Below, piece by piece: positions 52,381 to 61,617 of a stretch of 64,000 nucleotides of DNA. Position 1 is the first letter of the stretch, and the number at the start of each line of letters is the position of its first letter. The notes below the pieces were generated by a model. It was not told the DNA's origin, ran no database searches, and worked only from the letters and a program-made list of their open reading frames with translations. The stretch spans positions 89,959 to 153,958 of the forward strand of contig MVQD01000038.1 of NCBI GenBank assembly GCA_002067095.1, in the 5' to 3' direction. The translations under genes were made by a program, and so were the position numbers. This stretch comes from Methanoregulaceae archaeon PtaB.Bin056. GTDB taxonomy: Archaea; Halobacteriota; Methanomicrobia; Methanomicrobiales; Methanospirillaceae.

Positions 52381-53560
52381 GGATAATCTTCTCGGTGATA
52401 CAGGTGATCCCGGCCAGGCCGTTGTCTATGATTGCCTCGATGTCAGGGCTGATTGTACTTACCTCGACGCCTGGCCCAGGGAGAACCTGCACGCTTGCGA
52501 CAAGTGGCTGATCTATCGGTTTTCCGATCTGGGAGAGGAGGCGAATGTAAATCTCCTCGATGCCGTCGACTTTTGCCACGCATTCCTGCGCGAGTTGCGT
52601 GGAGATGACGTTGTAAATCTTTCCTATGTGGTTGATGGGATTCTTTCCGCTGGTTGCCTCCATGCTCATCGGGCGGTTCGGGGTGATGAGACCGTTGCAG
52701 CGGTTCCCCCGCCCCACCGAACCGTCATCGCCCATCTCTGCAGATGTGCCAGTCACCGTCAAAAAGACGCTTCCCGTGTCGATATCATCTGCAGTGTTTA
52801 TGGCGGCAACTACTTTTCTCGAGGTGTGCTGGCGTGCGACTTTGAGGACATGCTCCCTTAAGAGTTCCTTATACTCAAGATACTCGGGAAGGCCGGAGCA
52901 GTAGCGATCAACCATTGCGCAGCCAAGGGTGAGGGTGATGGTGTCACCGTCACGAAGCCCCATGATCTTGATGTCCTGTCCCACCACGGGGTGCAGGGGC
53001 CTGAAGGTATGGTCGATGTAATCGGAGACTGCCTTGACGATGGTCTCGGTCTCGGAGAACGGCGCGTGCCCAACGCCAAACGAGGTATCATTGGCCCGTG
53101 GAGGGGTGTTCTGGCAGGGCTTGAAGACGTCCCTCAGGTCCGTTGAACCTGTTCCCAACCGACAGTCGACGATGATATCCCGTTCCATGTTGAGGTTGGT
53201 CAGGGTGTCCCGGAGGTATGCCCGGGCGGCTTCAACGGCTATTGCGTCGGTGGGAATGTTGATCCCGTTGAACTGCTTTGTTGCCCTGCCGTCGATCAGC
53301 ATGTAGATGGGCCTGATGACCTTCCCACCCCCGTATTTTGGCTGGGACTCGCCGGCCACGATCTCTCCCTGGTCAGTGTTGTGATGCAGGATTGCCCCGC
53401 ATTCCTCGAGGTATGCCTTCGAGAGAGCCCTGCTGATTGATTCTGCAATCCCATCGGCAAGGCTGTCTGGGTGGCCTATGCATTTACGCTCAACGAGTTC
53501 GATCTCCTGGCGTTCCAGCGGGATCTGGTGCAGTGCTTCGATCTTAATATTCCTTTTCAA
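52358..53560 (-). CDS. mat: S-adenosylmethionine synthetase, archaeal type
   Basis: 400 aa from TTG 53560 with GAGGG upstream and TATA element TTTTATTA (minus strand, about 53589-53596); this gives the archaeal opening KRNIKIEALHQIPLERQEIELVERK. The frame stays open to 53707 but those residues are not family-like. Characteristic segments: CIGHPDSLADGIAESIS, GYGG-type KYGGGKVIRPIYMLIDGRA, NTADDID, TGTSAEMGDDGSVGRGNR. Makes SAM from methionine and ATP. Feeds methyltransferases and the radical SAM enzyme at 18575. Confidence 0.95.
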   Translation of the reverse strand: MKRNIKIEALHQIPLERQEIELVERKCIGHPDSLADGIAESISRALSKAYLEECGAILHHNTDQGEIVAGESQPKYGGGKVIRPIYMLIDGRATKQFNGINIPTDAIAVEAARAYLRDTLTNLNMERDIIVDCRLGTGSTDLRDVFKPCQNTPPRANDTSFGVGHAPFSETETIVKAVSDYIDHTFRPLHPVVGQDIKIMGLRDGDTITLTLGCAMVDRYCSGLPEYLEYKELLREHVLKVARQHTSRKVVAAINTADDIDTGSVFLTVTGTSAEMGDDGSVGRGNRCNGLITPNRPMSMEATSGKNPINHIGKIYNVISTQLAQECVAKVDGIEEIYIRLLSQIGKPIDQPLVASVQVLPGPGVEVSTISPDIEAIIDNGLAGITCITEKIIRGEIKTF

Positions 53561-53849
53561 TGAAATCCCTCGATCACCGGACGCGTAATCATTAATAAAA
53601 CGACGGTAAGTAACATAATCATTCCTTTTGAATCCCGGCCTCTCCTGCAACGACACGCAGGGAATACGACGGGATGGACATGGATACACATTCAGGAACG
53701 AGCGCAATCATCTCCGGCCTCACCGGTCGGGCATAGCCCAGATTACCAGGTCCATGCCGCAGGCAGCCCGATGGGACCTTTCCCGTTCCATCTGCCATTC
53801 GTTTCATGGACTCGACTCCAGGTTGGCGGAGAGAGATGAAGAGGGATTC
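53561..53849. other. 289-bp gap, no gene seen
   Basis: Holds the promoter of mat at its left end. The remainder has short open frames on both strands, none with a ribosome binding site or family likeness. Confidence 0.5.
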
Positions 53850-54704
53850 CTACTTCCTCCGGAAGAGCCATCCCAGCACCCTCTTCTTCTCCTTTGTCTT
53901 GGCTCCCGGGGCTTCATCGATTAATTTTTTTGGCTGGACAGGCACGTGCGGAATTCCGGGCGCCTGTGCCTGGTGTATCCTCGTCCCGCAATAGGGACAG
54001 AAATTTGCATTCATCGGCAACCGGTGGCCGCAGTGATAGCAGAACTGTATCTGTGTGATTGCAGCGCCCTCTGCAGCGGTAACTCTCCCGGGCGGCTCGG
54101 GCTCCCTCTGCCGCGCCGGGACAAAAACGCCGCCACCCCTCTCTTCCCTCGTCTGCATTCCGGGTTGCGCGGAAATGGCGGAAAAGGGTTCCACCGTGGT
54201 CTTTTCAGGGTACACAATCGTCTCTGAGAGCGCCCTGGCCTCGGCCGATATCGCCGGGGTGGGAGGTGAGGATGCCCCGGGGATCGGGGCTTCCTTTTGC
54301 TTCGCCCGTACCTGGCCATGCCTGATCAGGTGCATCCACTCCTCAGCCTGCGGCAGGCGGTCTGCGCCCGTGTGCACAAATGTCATCTTCATGGTTCGGA
54401 CGTCATCGTCAGATGTGCGGATCGAGAGCACGAGGATTGGCTCCTGGGCAGGGGAATGTTCGAGGTAGGTATCGACTACTGACCCGATGGGGATCTCTTT
54501 TGCGGTGACGCCGGGGGTCTTCTCGGCCTGGTCGGTAAGAAAGAGCCGCGTGTCCGTGAGATAGGCATCGAACCTGAACTTCTTTATCTGGATATCCGGG
54601 GTATAGATAAGGAGTTCTTCGCCAGGCCTCAGGTACCGTTCGGGGCCCTGGGGCTCCTCCTCTCCGGTCATGGAATCGTAGCCGGGATATGAGTGATCGG
54701 TCAT
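53850..54704 (-). CDS. PH-like domain protein with C-terminal zinc ribbon
   Basis: 284 aa. Residues about 22-135 form a bacterial-PH-like beta domain (RPGEELLIYTPDIQIKKFRFDAYLTDTRLFLTDQA, IPIGSVVDTYLEHS). A long Pro/Ala-rich disordered region (about 140-225) follows, then a zinc ribbon CYHCGHRLPMNANFCPYCG (about 231-249) and a basic C-terminus (EKKRVLGWLFRRK). Soluble. Function unknown; the basic tail might contact membrane or nucleic acid. Confidence 0.75.
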   Translation of the reverse strand: MTDHSYPGYDSMTGEEEPQGPERYLRPGEELLIYTPDIQIKKFRFDAYLTDTRLFLTDQAEKTPGVTAKEIPIGSVVDTYLEHSPAQEPILVLSIRTSDDDVRTMKMTFVHTGADRLPQAEEWMHLIRHGQVRAKQKEAPIPGASSPPTPAISAEARALSETIVYPEKTTVEPFSAISAQPGMQTREERGGGVFVPARQREPEPPGRVTAAEGAAITQIQFCYHCGHRLPMNANFCPYCGTRIHQAQAPGIPHVPVQPKKLIDEAPGAKTKEKKRVLGWLFRRK

Positions 54705-54790
54705 CTTTCCTCCGAAAGAGAGTTATTAGTGAGGTACTCCGTGATGGGTTAAATGGTTTCCAGGTGAAGTGATCCAAAATCCGGGAGAGA

Positions 54791-55657
54791 TCAGAGGATC
54801 TCCCGGATCAGGCGCGGGACTTCAGAAGGCCGGGAGGCTACCGGCACACCCATCTGCCTGAGCCTTGCGATCTTCGAGCGGGCGTCTCCCTCGCCCCCCT
54901 CTATGATAGCCCCCGCATGCCCCATCCGCTTCTCTGGGGGTGCGGAGATGCCCGCGATGTACGCGGCGATGGGCAGGTCGGTTGCCCTTGCCCCTTCCTC
55001 CTCGAGCGACCCTCCCACCTCGCCGAGTATCACCACTGCCTTTGTCTGGTCGTCCTCTTCGAAGCGCCGGAGCACGTCCCGGAAAGTCTGGCCAATCACT
55101 GGGTCCCCCCCGATACCAACAATGGTGCTCTGCCCGAGCCCTGCTCGCGTGAGCTGGTCAACGATCTCGTAGGTGAGCGTGCCGCTCCTCGATATGACAC
55201 CTATGTGCCCGCGCGAGGAGAGATGGACCGGCATGATCCCCATCTTGATCTCACCAGGAGACAGGAGTCCCGGGCAATTGGGGCCAATCACGTCGCAGCC
55301 ATGAATCCTCGCATATGAGATTGCCTTCATGGTGTCGTGTACCGGGATATGCTCAGTGATTGCGACAACGAGAGAGAGCCCGGCGCTTGCAGCCTCCATG
55401 ATGGAGTCTCCTGCGGCAAAACCCGGGACGAAGAGAACGCTTGCGCTCGCGTCGTGCTCTTTCAGGGCCTCACGTATGCTGTTGTAGACCGGAACGCCTG
55501 CGACCTCCTGGCCCGCTTTCCCGGGCGTCACGCCGGCAACCACTCCCTTCCCGCCTACCTTGCGGGCATATTCATTCATGAGCGCGATATGGAAAGCTCC
55601 CTGTTTCCCCGTCGCACCGGTGACGATCACACCCGTATTCCTGTCTCCGTAGATCAC
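54791..55657 (-). CDS. sucD: Succinyl-CoA synthetase, alpha subunit
   Basis: 288 aa. CoA-binding Rossmann domain with VTGATGKQGAFH, VVAGVTPGKAGQEV, IGPNCPGLLSPG, and the phospho-His loop RMGHAGAIIEGGEG (His about 246). Joins succinate and CoA with ATP hydrolysis to give succinyl-CoA for the next step, 2-oxoglutarate synthesis. Last gene of the fum-kor-suc operon; its start overlaps sucC by 4 bp. Confidence 0.96.
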   Translation of the reverse strand: MIYGDRNTGVIVTGATGKQGAFHIALMNEYARKVGGKGVVAGVTPGKAGQEVAGVPVYNSIREALKEHDASASVLFVPGFAAGDSIMEAASAGLSLVVAITEHIPVHDTMKAISYARIHGCDVIGPNCPGLLSPGEIKMGIMPVHLSSRGHIGVISRSGTLTYEIVDQLTRAGLGQSTIVGIGGDPVIGQTFRDVLRRFEEDDQTKAVVILGEVGGSLEEEGARATDLPIAAYIAGISAPPEKRMGHAGAIIEGGEGDARSKIARLRQMGVPVASRPSEVPRLIREIL

Positions 55658-56739
55658 TGCACCGCCTCCACTGCCGCCTTCACTGCCTGCTCCATGCTCT
55701 CCATCATGCGGTACCCCCTGCCGTCAAGGATCTGCCGGCCCTCTGCCTCGTTAGTGCCGGCAAGCCTCACGATCACGGGCTGGACAACCCCCGCACTGAT
55801 GATGCCCCTCGCGACCTCGTCACACCTGGTGATCCCCCCGAGAAGGTTGACAACGATCACTTTCACGGACGGATCTGCGGCCACGAGCTTGACTGCATGC
55901 ATCACCCGCTCCTGGTCCGCTCCGCCTCCCACATCGAGGAAGTTCGCGGCCTTTCCGTCGTAATACTCTATAAGGTCGAGAGTGGCCATGGTGAGGCCGG
56001 CGCCGTTGCCGATCACCCCGATATCCCCTTTCAGTGGAACGTAGGAGAACCCGTGCTTCTCGGCTTCCCGCTCCCTCTCGGTGAGATCCCTGTTCAGGGT
56101 GATACCCTGGCGGGAGAGGGCGTTGTCATCGATGATCAGCTTTGCATCTGCGGCAAATATTCCGGAAGGTGTTACGACCAGGGGATTGATCTCTGCAAGC
56201 AGGGCGTCCTTTTCGCAGAATACCCGGAAGAGCTTGTTGAGTACGCTCCCGATCTCTTTAGGCGAAGAGCCGAGCAAATCCCTGATCATGAAAGGGGGGA
56301 TATCCCGCATAAGGAGGGGGAGCGATGCCTTTCGCAACGCATCAGGATTCTCCTTCGCCAGGGTCTCAATGTCCACACCTCCCTGGTCGGTAAAGAGAAT
56401 AAGTGCCTGTTTCGTGGAACGGTCGATGGCGATGCTTGCATAATATTCCTTCTGGATATCGAGATACTCTACGGCGAGCACTTCCCGTACTGGAATGCCC
56501 TTGATATCTTTTTTGAAGAGCTCCGCTGCAAGGCGCTCTCCATTCGAGGGACTGGCCACGACGATACCACCTGATTTTCCACGCCCACCGACTTCCACCT
56601 GTGCCTTCAGCACGAACCGGTCGCCCAGTTCCCCCATCCTGGGACCGAGCTCATCAGGGGAGCGGAGGAGGAATCCCTTCGGGACAGGGATCCCATGCTC
56701 CCCGAATATCTTCATGGCCTCATGTTCACGCAGTTTCAT
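55654..56739 (-). CDS. sucC: Succinyl-CoA synthetase, beta subunit
   Basis: 361 aa. ATP-grasp domain (KLREHEAMKIFGEHGIPVPKG, KAQVEVGGRGKSGGI) and C-terminal ligase domain (NGAGLTMATLDLIEYYDGKAANFLDVGGGA, VVNLLGGITRCDEVA). Overlaps korC by 4 bp and sucD by 4 bp. Confidence 0.96.
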   Translation of the reverse strand: MKLREHEAMKIFGEHGIPVPKGFLLRSPDELGPRMGELGDRFVLKAQVEVGGRGKSGGIVVASPSNGERLAAELFKKDIKGIPVREVLAVEYLDIQKEYYASIAIDRSTKQALILFTDQGGVDIETLAKENPDALRKASLPLLMRDIPPFMIRDLLGSSPKEIGSVLNKLFRVFCEKDALLAEINPLVVTPSGIFAADAKLIIDDNALSRQGITLNRDLTEREREAEKHGFSYVPLKGDIGVIGNGAGLTMATLDLIEYYDGKAANFLDVGGGADQERVMHAVKLVAADPSVKVIVVNLLGGITRCDEVARGIISAGVVQPVIVRLAGTNEAEGRQILDGRGYRMMESMEQAVKAAVEAVQ

Positions 56740-57275
56740 TGTATCATTCCTTTCTCTGCAAGTTCAAATCCGAGTTTCATGGCTTTCAGGTTCAGCGATT
56801 CGGTACCTTTTGGCACGGAGTCGAGGATCGCCTTCTCGATCGCCTCCTCTCTTACCACGCGGGTGGTCTTCACAAGCGCTCCCAGCATGATGATGTTGGC
56901 CACGATATCACGCCCAAGGGTCTGCTTCGCTTCGCGGGTCGCCGGGATCTCGATGTACCGGCAGCCGGGCCTGGAGTGCACAAGGGACGAGTCAAGGACC
57001 ATCACCGCATCGTTCCTGGCGTGAACACCATACTTCTCGTATCCTTCCTGGGACATGATCACGAAGATGTCGGGCTCGGTCACTTTTGGATAGAGGATCG
57101 GCTCGTCATCGATGATTACGGCACTCATGGAAGCCCCGCCCCGCGCTTCGGGCCCGTAGACCTGTGTCTGGACCGCATAATTACCGTCGTACATCACTGC
57201 GGCCCTGCCGAGGATCACAGCCGACAGGATGATCCCCTGGCCTCCGAACCCCGAGAACCGCACCTCGTGCCTCAT
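56736..57275 (-). CDS. korC: 2-oxoglutarate:ferredoxin oxidoreductase, gamma subunit
   Basis: 179 aa. RHEVRFSGFGGQGIILSAVILGRAA opening and YGPEARGGASMSAVIIDDEPILYP are diagnostic of the gamma domain. Helps bind CoA in the 2-oxoacid oxidoreductase. 4-bp overlaps on both sides. Confidence 0.95.
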   Translation of the reverse strand: MRHEVRFSGFGGQGIILSAVILGRAAVMYDGNYAVQTQVYGPEARGGASMSAVIIDDEPILYPKVTEPDIFVIMSQEGYEKYGVHARNDAVMVLDSSLVHSRPGCRYIEIPATREAKQTLGRDIVANIIMLGALVKTTRVVREEAIEKAILDSVPKGTESLNLKAMKLGFELAEKGMIQ

Positions 57276-58060
57276 CGCCTCACCCCCATGGCCGGCCGAT
57301 CGCGCCTGATCAGGTCGCCAAGGAGAATCGCGTCAGCGGGGATGGGGAGCCCCTCATCCCGGAGCCTGTGTGCCTTCTGCACCAGGATGCCGTGGGTCTT
57401 GAAATACTCGACCTGGTCCATCACCTGGCGGAACCTGTTCCTTCTCCCGTAATTGGTGGGGCACTGGACGAGCGCCTCGATAAAAGAGAACCCCGGTATT
57501 TTGAGCCCTTCATGGATGGACCGTGTCAGTTCCTTTACGTGAAACGAGGTCCATCGCGAGACAAAATTCGCCCCCGCTGCAGAGGCAAGTTCGCAGAGAT
57601 CGAAAGCAGGTTCCTGGGATCCATAGGGGGTGGTGGTCGAGAGCGCCCCATACGGGGTTGTCGGGCTTCCCTGCCCGCCGGTCATCCCGTATATCTGGTT
57701 GTTCATGCAGACCACGGTGAGATCGATATTCCTCCGGCAGGCATGGATGAAGTGGTTGCCCCCGATGGCCGCAAGGTCCCCATCCCCCGTGAAGACGATA
57801 ACATGCAGGTCCGGGTTCGCCATCTTTATGCCAGTCGCGAATGCGAGCGCCCTGCCATGGGTGGTGTGGAGCGAATCGGTCATGATATATCCCGGAGCGC
57901 GCGAGGAGCACCCGATCCCGGAGACAAAGACCGTCTCCTCCTTTTTCCAGCCCATCCGGTCAACGGCACTGAGGGTGCAGTTGATCACGGTCCCGTTCCC
58001 GCATCCTGCGCAATAGATGTGAGGGAGGCGGTCCGCCCGAAGCCAGTCGGAATACGTCAT
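57272..58060 (-). CDS. korB: 2-oxoglutarate:ferredoxin oxidoreductase, beta subunit
   Basis: 262 aa. TPP-binding domain: IYCAGCGNGTVIN, GIGCSSRAPGYI, FTGDGDLAAIGGNH (GDG motif), CMNNQIYGMTGGQ. Two Cys (CAGCG) suggest a 4Fe-4S ligand region. ATG at 58060 is preferred over ATG 58066: it restores the 4-bp ATGA overlap seen at every other junction of this operon and puts GGAGG seven bases upstream. Confidence 0.95.
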   Translation of the reverse strand: MTYSDWLRADRLPHIYCAGCGNGTVINCTLSAVDRMGWKKEETVFVSGIGCSSRAPGYIMTDSLHTTHGRALAFATGIKMANPDLHVIVFTGDGDLAAIGGNHFIHACRRNIDLTVVCMNNQIYGMTGGQGSPTTPYGALSTTTPYGSQEPAFDLCELASAAGANFVSRWTSFHVKELTRSIHEGLKIPGFSFIEALVQCPTNYGRRNRFRQVMDQVEYFKTHGILVQKAHRLRDEGLPIPADAILLGDLIRRDRPAMGVRR

Positions 58061-59157
58061 CGCCATGCCTCCACGGCCTTCTTGAGCTCGGCCGGGGTAT
58101 GGAGGGCTCCCCCGAATCTGGGGAGCGGGACCACGGGAATGCAGGTATGCCGTTCAATCTCCCTTGCCATCTGACCGAGGTTCTGCTCCGGCACGAGGAA
58201 GACCTTTGCATCCGGGAACTCTTCGAGGGCCTTCTCGGAAAACGGCCAGACCAGGCGGAACCTGAGGTGGCCGATTCGCTCATCCGGGTTGTCATGGAGC
58301 ACCTGCTCCACCGTCCTTGCGGGGGACCCGTAGGTAATGAAGACCACCTCGGCATCCGGGTTCGCGACACGGTAATCGGCGATATCGTGGCGTGCGGACT
58401 CGACCTTTGCAACCAGCCGCTTCACCAGGTCCTCGTGGAGGCTCGGGCTGGTGGCACAGGGGTAGCCCCGCTCGTCGTGGGTGAGGCCCGTCACGTGGAC
58501 GCCGTACCCCTTTCCGAACTGGGGAAATCCCGGGATCATGTCCTCACCGGCCCGGAAGGGGAGGGCGCCTGCAGTGAGGGGTTTTCGTTCTTCGCGCGGC
58601 ACGCTGTCCGGGATCTCGATCCTCTCCCTCATGTGACCGATGATCTCGTCGGCCATGAGGAACGCCGGTACGCGGAACCTCTCCGCGAGGTTGAACGCTT
58701 TCACCGTCAGCTCGAACATCTCCTGCACGCTCGCGGGCGAGAGGGCGATGATGCTGTAGTCGCCGTGGGATCCGAACCGGCACTGGAGCATGTCAGCCTG
58801 CGCAGACATGGTAGGTTGCCCTGTCGACGGGCCTCCCCGCTGGATGTTGACGAGGACGCAGGGGGTCTCGGTCATCACCGCAAACCCGATGTTCTCCATC
58901 ATCAGGGAGAATCCGGGACCGCTTGTTGCGGTCATTGCCCTCGCCCCTGTCCATGATGCTCCGATCACCGAGGCAATCCCGGCAATCTCATCCTCCATCT
59001 GGATAAACACTCCCCCTACCTTGGGGAGCTTTGCTGCCATGTGCTCGGCAATCTCGGTAGAGGGTGTGATAGGGTACCCTCCGAAGAAGCGGCACCCGGC
59101 TGCAAGCGCACCCTCTGCACAGGCCGTGTTGCCCTGCATGAAGTCAATTCTGGTCAA
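58057..59157 (-). CDS. korA: 2-oxoglutarate:ferredoxin oxidoreductase, alpha subunit
   Basis: 366 aa from TTG 59157, which overlaps the korD stop (TTGA); ATG at 59139 is an alternative. MQGNTACAEGALAAGCRFFGGYPITPSTEIAEHM, TSGPGFSLMMENIGFA, and VNIQRGGPSTGQPTMSAQADML mark the pyrimidine-binding alpha domain and its domain II. In autotrophs it carboxylates succinyl-CoA to 2-oxoglutarate using reduced ferredoxin, the source of glutamate. Confidence 0.95.
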   Translation of the reverse strand: MTRIDFMQGNTACAEGALAAGCRFFGGYPITPSTEIAEHMAAKLPKVGGVFIQMEDEIAGIASVIGASWTGARAMTATSGPGFSLMMENIGFAVMTETPCVLVNIQRGGPSTGQPTMSAQADMLQCRFGSHGDYSIIALSPASVQEMFELTVKAFNLAERFRVPAFLMADEIIGHMRERIEIPDSVPREERKPLTAGALPFRAGEDMIPGFPQFGKGYGVHVTGLTHDERGYPCATSPSLHEDLVKRLVAKVESARHDIADYRVANPDAEVVFITYGSPARTVEQVLHDNPDERIGHLRFRLVWPFSEKALEEFPDAKVFLVPEQNLGQMAREIERHTCIPVVPLPRFGGALHTPAELKKAVEAWR

Positions 59158-59426
59158 AACTCGATCGCCACCTTCCGGGCCTCGCCTGGCTTCTCTTCTA
59201 CCCACGAGATCGCCTGGTCCGGGCATATCATCTGGCACATCCCGCAGAGTGTGCGACCGTAGAGGGCCTGCAGGCGGCAGTTCGCGCAGCGTTCGGGGCG
59301 GTCAAGTTCGGGAACCACGATACCGCGGGCATTTGGTTTCGTTCCCGGTCGAAATATCCGGTACGGGCAGACCATCGTGCAGAGGTTGCACCCCTTGCAC
59401 CTCCTTTCATCGATCACCAGCCTCAT
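59154..59426 (-). CDS. korD: 2-oxoglutarate:ferredoxin oxidoreductase, delta (ferredoxin) subunit
   Basis: 90 aa, nine Cys. First cluster: C10-x2-C13-x2-C16-x3-C20-P, standard. Second: C47-x2-C50, then ten residues, C61-x2-C64-x3-C68-P; the loop between the Cys pairs is longer than in a plain 8-Fe ferredoxin and leaves one Cys spare. Transfers electrons between ferredoxin and the TPP subunits. Overlaps fumB by 4 bp. Confidence 0.9.
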   Translation of the reverse strand: MRLVIDERRCKGCNLCTMVCPYRIFRPGTKPNARGIVVPELDRPERCANCRLQALYGRTLCGMCQMICPDQAISWVEEKPGEARKVAIEF

Positions 59427-59989
59427 GCAGGAGTCTCCTTCTTTGGTGAGAACCTCTTTCTGAACTCTGCCTGTGCATTCCTGTGCACACCCTCAAAGAT
59501 ATCATTTCCGGCCGCATCAATCCCCACCACGAGGGGAAGGCGGTCGAGTTCGATGACCCAGACGGCTTCTGCCATCCCGAGGTCCTCGAAAAAAACTCCC
59601 TTCAGGGTCATCCTCGAGGCCGCAAGCGCAGCACAGCCGCCGGTGAACGCCAGGTACACCCCGCGGCCCTTCAGCTGGTCTGCCACCTGCCTGCTCATTC
59701 CCCCTTTCCCCACCAGGGCGCGGACACCTCTCTCTATCAGGAAGCCGGAGAGCGAGTTCATGCGGGCAGAAGTGGTGGGGCCCGCGGCAATCACCCTCTG
59801 CCCCTGGATAACCGGGCCGCAGTGGTAAATCACGGCTCCATGGGGGTCAAACGGGATACCCTCCTCAATCATCCTGAGATGCGCCTCGTCCCTTGCAGTA
59901 TACACTGTCCCCGAGAGGGTGACACGGTCACCTGCGCGGAGCATGAGCACTTCGTGGGAGAGGGGGGTGCAGAGGTCCATGATGCTCAA
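59423..59989 (-). CDS. fumB: Fumarate hydratase class I, beta subunit
   Basis: 188 aa from TTG 59989, with GGAGGTG five bases upstream and overlap with the fumA stop (TTGA); ATG at 59980 is the alternative. LCTPLSHEVLMLRAGDRVTLSGTVYTARDEAH, HCGPVI, GPTTSARMN, GKGGM, FTGGCAALAA and YFEDLGM-type FFEDLGMAEAVWV are the family segments. Forms the two-subunit 4Fe-4S fumarase with FumA. Confidence 0.93.
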   Translation of the reverse strand: MSIMDLCTPLSHEVLMLRAGDRVTLSGTVYTARDEAHLRMIEEGIPFDPHGAVIYHCGPVIQGQRVIAAGPTTSARMNSLSGFLIERGVRALVGKGGMSRQVADQLKGRGVYLAFTGGCAALAASRMTLKGVFFEDLGMAEAVWVIELDRLPLVVGIDAAGNDIFEGVHRNAQAEFRKRFSPKKETPA

Positions 59990-60822
59990 CACGGCACCTC
60001 CACCGTTGCCCGGCGGCATGCCCAGCACTGGACATTCACCGCGACAGGGAGAGATGCCGTATGGCACCCTGCGGTCTTCACCTTGACTGCGAGTGCGGTG
60101 GTCCTCCCCCCGACACCCATCGGCCCGATGCCGAGCGCATTTACCGCTGCCAGGATCTCCTTTTCGTAGGGTGTCATCGTGTCAATGGGCTCGAGCAGCG
60201 CCTCCTTTGCAAGTGCCGCGGCACCATCGAATGTCCCTCCAATCCCCACGCCGAGAACGACCGGCGGGCATGGCTTGCCTCCTGCGATCAGCATCGTCTC
60301 GGCCACGAACTTCGGAATCAGCCCACGCTCAGAGGGGAGCATCATCGCGATCCGGGACATGTTCTCTGCCCCTGCACCCTTGGGCAGTACCGTGATGGTG
60401 AGGCGGTCGCCCGGCCGCACATGAACGACGGGCATCCCTTCCCCGGTATTGTCCCCGGTATTTTCCCTGGTGAGAGGCCCGACCACGTTAGGGCGGAGCG
60501 GTATCTCTCTGGTCGCACTCCTCACCCCTTCTGCAATCGCTTCGTATATCCCGTTGTTGAGCGGGACATGTGGCGGCATGGTGAGGTAGATCACTGGGAC
60601 CCCCGTGTCCTGGCAGATGGGCACCGAGAGTGCCTCTGCCATCTCCAGGTTGGCAAGGATATTTGCAAGTTCTCCCCTGGCAACCTCGCTCGTCTCGTGC
60701 TCTTCTGCGGTCCGGATGGCCTGTTTCACGTCTGGAGGAAGGGTGATCTCTGCCTGCCGGAATGCCTCGCAGGTAGCACGGGTGATGGCTGCGAGGAGTG
60801 CGGGGTCCGGGGATGGGATCAT
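59986..60822 (-). CDS. fumA: Fumarate hydratase class I, alpha subunit
   Basis: 278 aa. Family segments: ICQDTGVPVIYLTMP (first cluster Cys), LRPNVVGPLTRENTGDN, PKGAGAENMSRIAMMLPSERG, GGKPCPPVVLGVGIGGTFD (second Cys region). Converts malate to fumarate. First gene of the eight-gene operon; a TATA element about 30 bp before the ATG suggests a leaderless mRNA for the operon head. Confidence 0.95.
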   Translation of the reverse strand: MIPSPDPALLAAITRATCEAFRQAEITLPPDVKQAIRTAEEHETSEVARGELANILANLEMAEALSVPICQDTGVPVIYLTMPPHVPLNNGIYEAIAEGVRSATREIPLRPNVVGPLTRENTGDNTGEGMPVVHVRPGDRLTITVLPKGAGAENMSRIAMMLPSERGLIPKFVAETMLIAGGKPCPPVVLGVGIGGTFDGAAALAKEALLEPIDTMTPYEKEILAAVNALGIGPMGVGGRTTALAVKVKTAGCHTASLPVAVNVQCWACRRATVEVPC

Positions 60823-60849
60823 ATTAAGATAAATTTTGGTCTAGACGGG

Positions 60850-60857
60850 AATATACA
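60850..60857 (-). promoter_or_regulatory. TATA box of the fum-kor-suc operon
   Basis: On the minus strand TGTATATT, centred about 31 bp before the fumA ATG. No ribosome binding site is present before the ATG, in keeping with a leaderless start. Confidence 0.45.
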
Positions 60858-61027
60858 TTGTGATACGACGTGATCAAAGAGAGATATCCTCGCCCGGACA
60901 CTATGACCTCTCTACTCATTGTGCACACATCATTGCCTCCCCCCATGCATGAGGAATATCCGGGGAGGTTCTCCTGTAACCTCTGCGGGAAAAATCGATA
61001 TAAAAAAGGGATGGTATCCGGAAAAAA

Positions 61028-61564
61028 TTATGCCTGCTGGGGTGCCGGGGATTCGGGGACCATCTTCTCTGATACGGTGATAAAGGATGGGGAGGGGAGT
61101 TTGTGACCGCCAGACCTGAGTGCAGTCTTCACCTGGGCAAGGTACTGCGGAGTGGTATAGACTGTAAAGATCTCCTGCCCGGGTGCGACCCGTGCGGCAG
61201 TCCCGACCGCTTTACCAAACGAGAGCCTCATTCCCTCTGAGACACGGTCCGCCCCCGCCCCTGTGGCCTGCTTGTTCTCACGCAGCACGTGGTGGGGGTA
61301 GACACGGAGCTTTAAGCGGTAGTTCATCCTTCCGAGGTCCTTTATCAGGTGACGGTTGATGGTGATGCGTGCAGCCTCAAGCGCGGTATGGCGGATCTGG
61401 CAGGCCTCCTCCACCGCGATACTGATAGCCATCGGGAACTCCTGGGAGAGGTTCCCCATGTCGAACTGCACCACTTTGCTGCCGGGCACCCCGCCCATGT
61501 ACTCCCTGCGGGTATAGGCTTTCTTTGAGATGTTCCTGTACATCTTCCCTGGTTTTCTTACCAT
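61028..61564 (-). CDS. rpl10e: Ribosomal protein uL16 (L10e)
   Basis: 178 aa. [25 protein letters not shown] opening, [55 protein letters not shown]. Binds near the tRNA acceptor site of the large subunit. Stand-alone in archaea, as here. The oxyanion-type importer lies upstream, about 50 bp away. Confidence 0.97.
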   Translation of the reverse strand: MVRKPGKMYRNISKKAYTRREYMGGVPGSKVVQFDMGNLSQEFPMAISIAVEEACQIRHTALEAARITINRHLIKDLGRMNYRLKLRVYPHHVLRENKQATGAGADRVSEGMRLSFGKAVGTAARVAPGQEIFTVYTTPQYLAQVKTALRSGGHKLPSPSFITVSEKMVPESPAPQQA

Positions 61565-61617
61565 TTCTGAATACTCCTGATCCCTGTCTGTGCGTTATAA
61601 AATGGGGATGAATCTTC

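Noticed and set aside
53619-53924. Small frames on both strands beside mat
   Set aside because: No ribosome binding site, no family likeness, mutually overlapping.
60870-61106. Plus-strand frame with a CNLCGK zinc-like motif
   Set aside because: Only one Cys pair, overlaps rpl10e in antisense, no ribosome binding site; probably chance.
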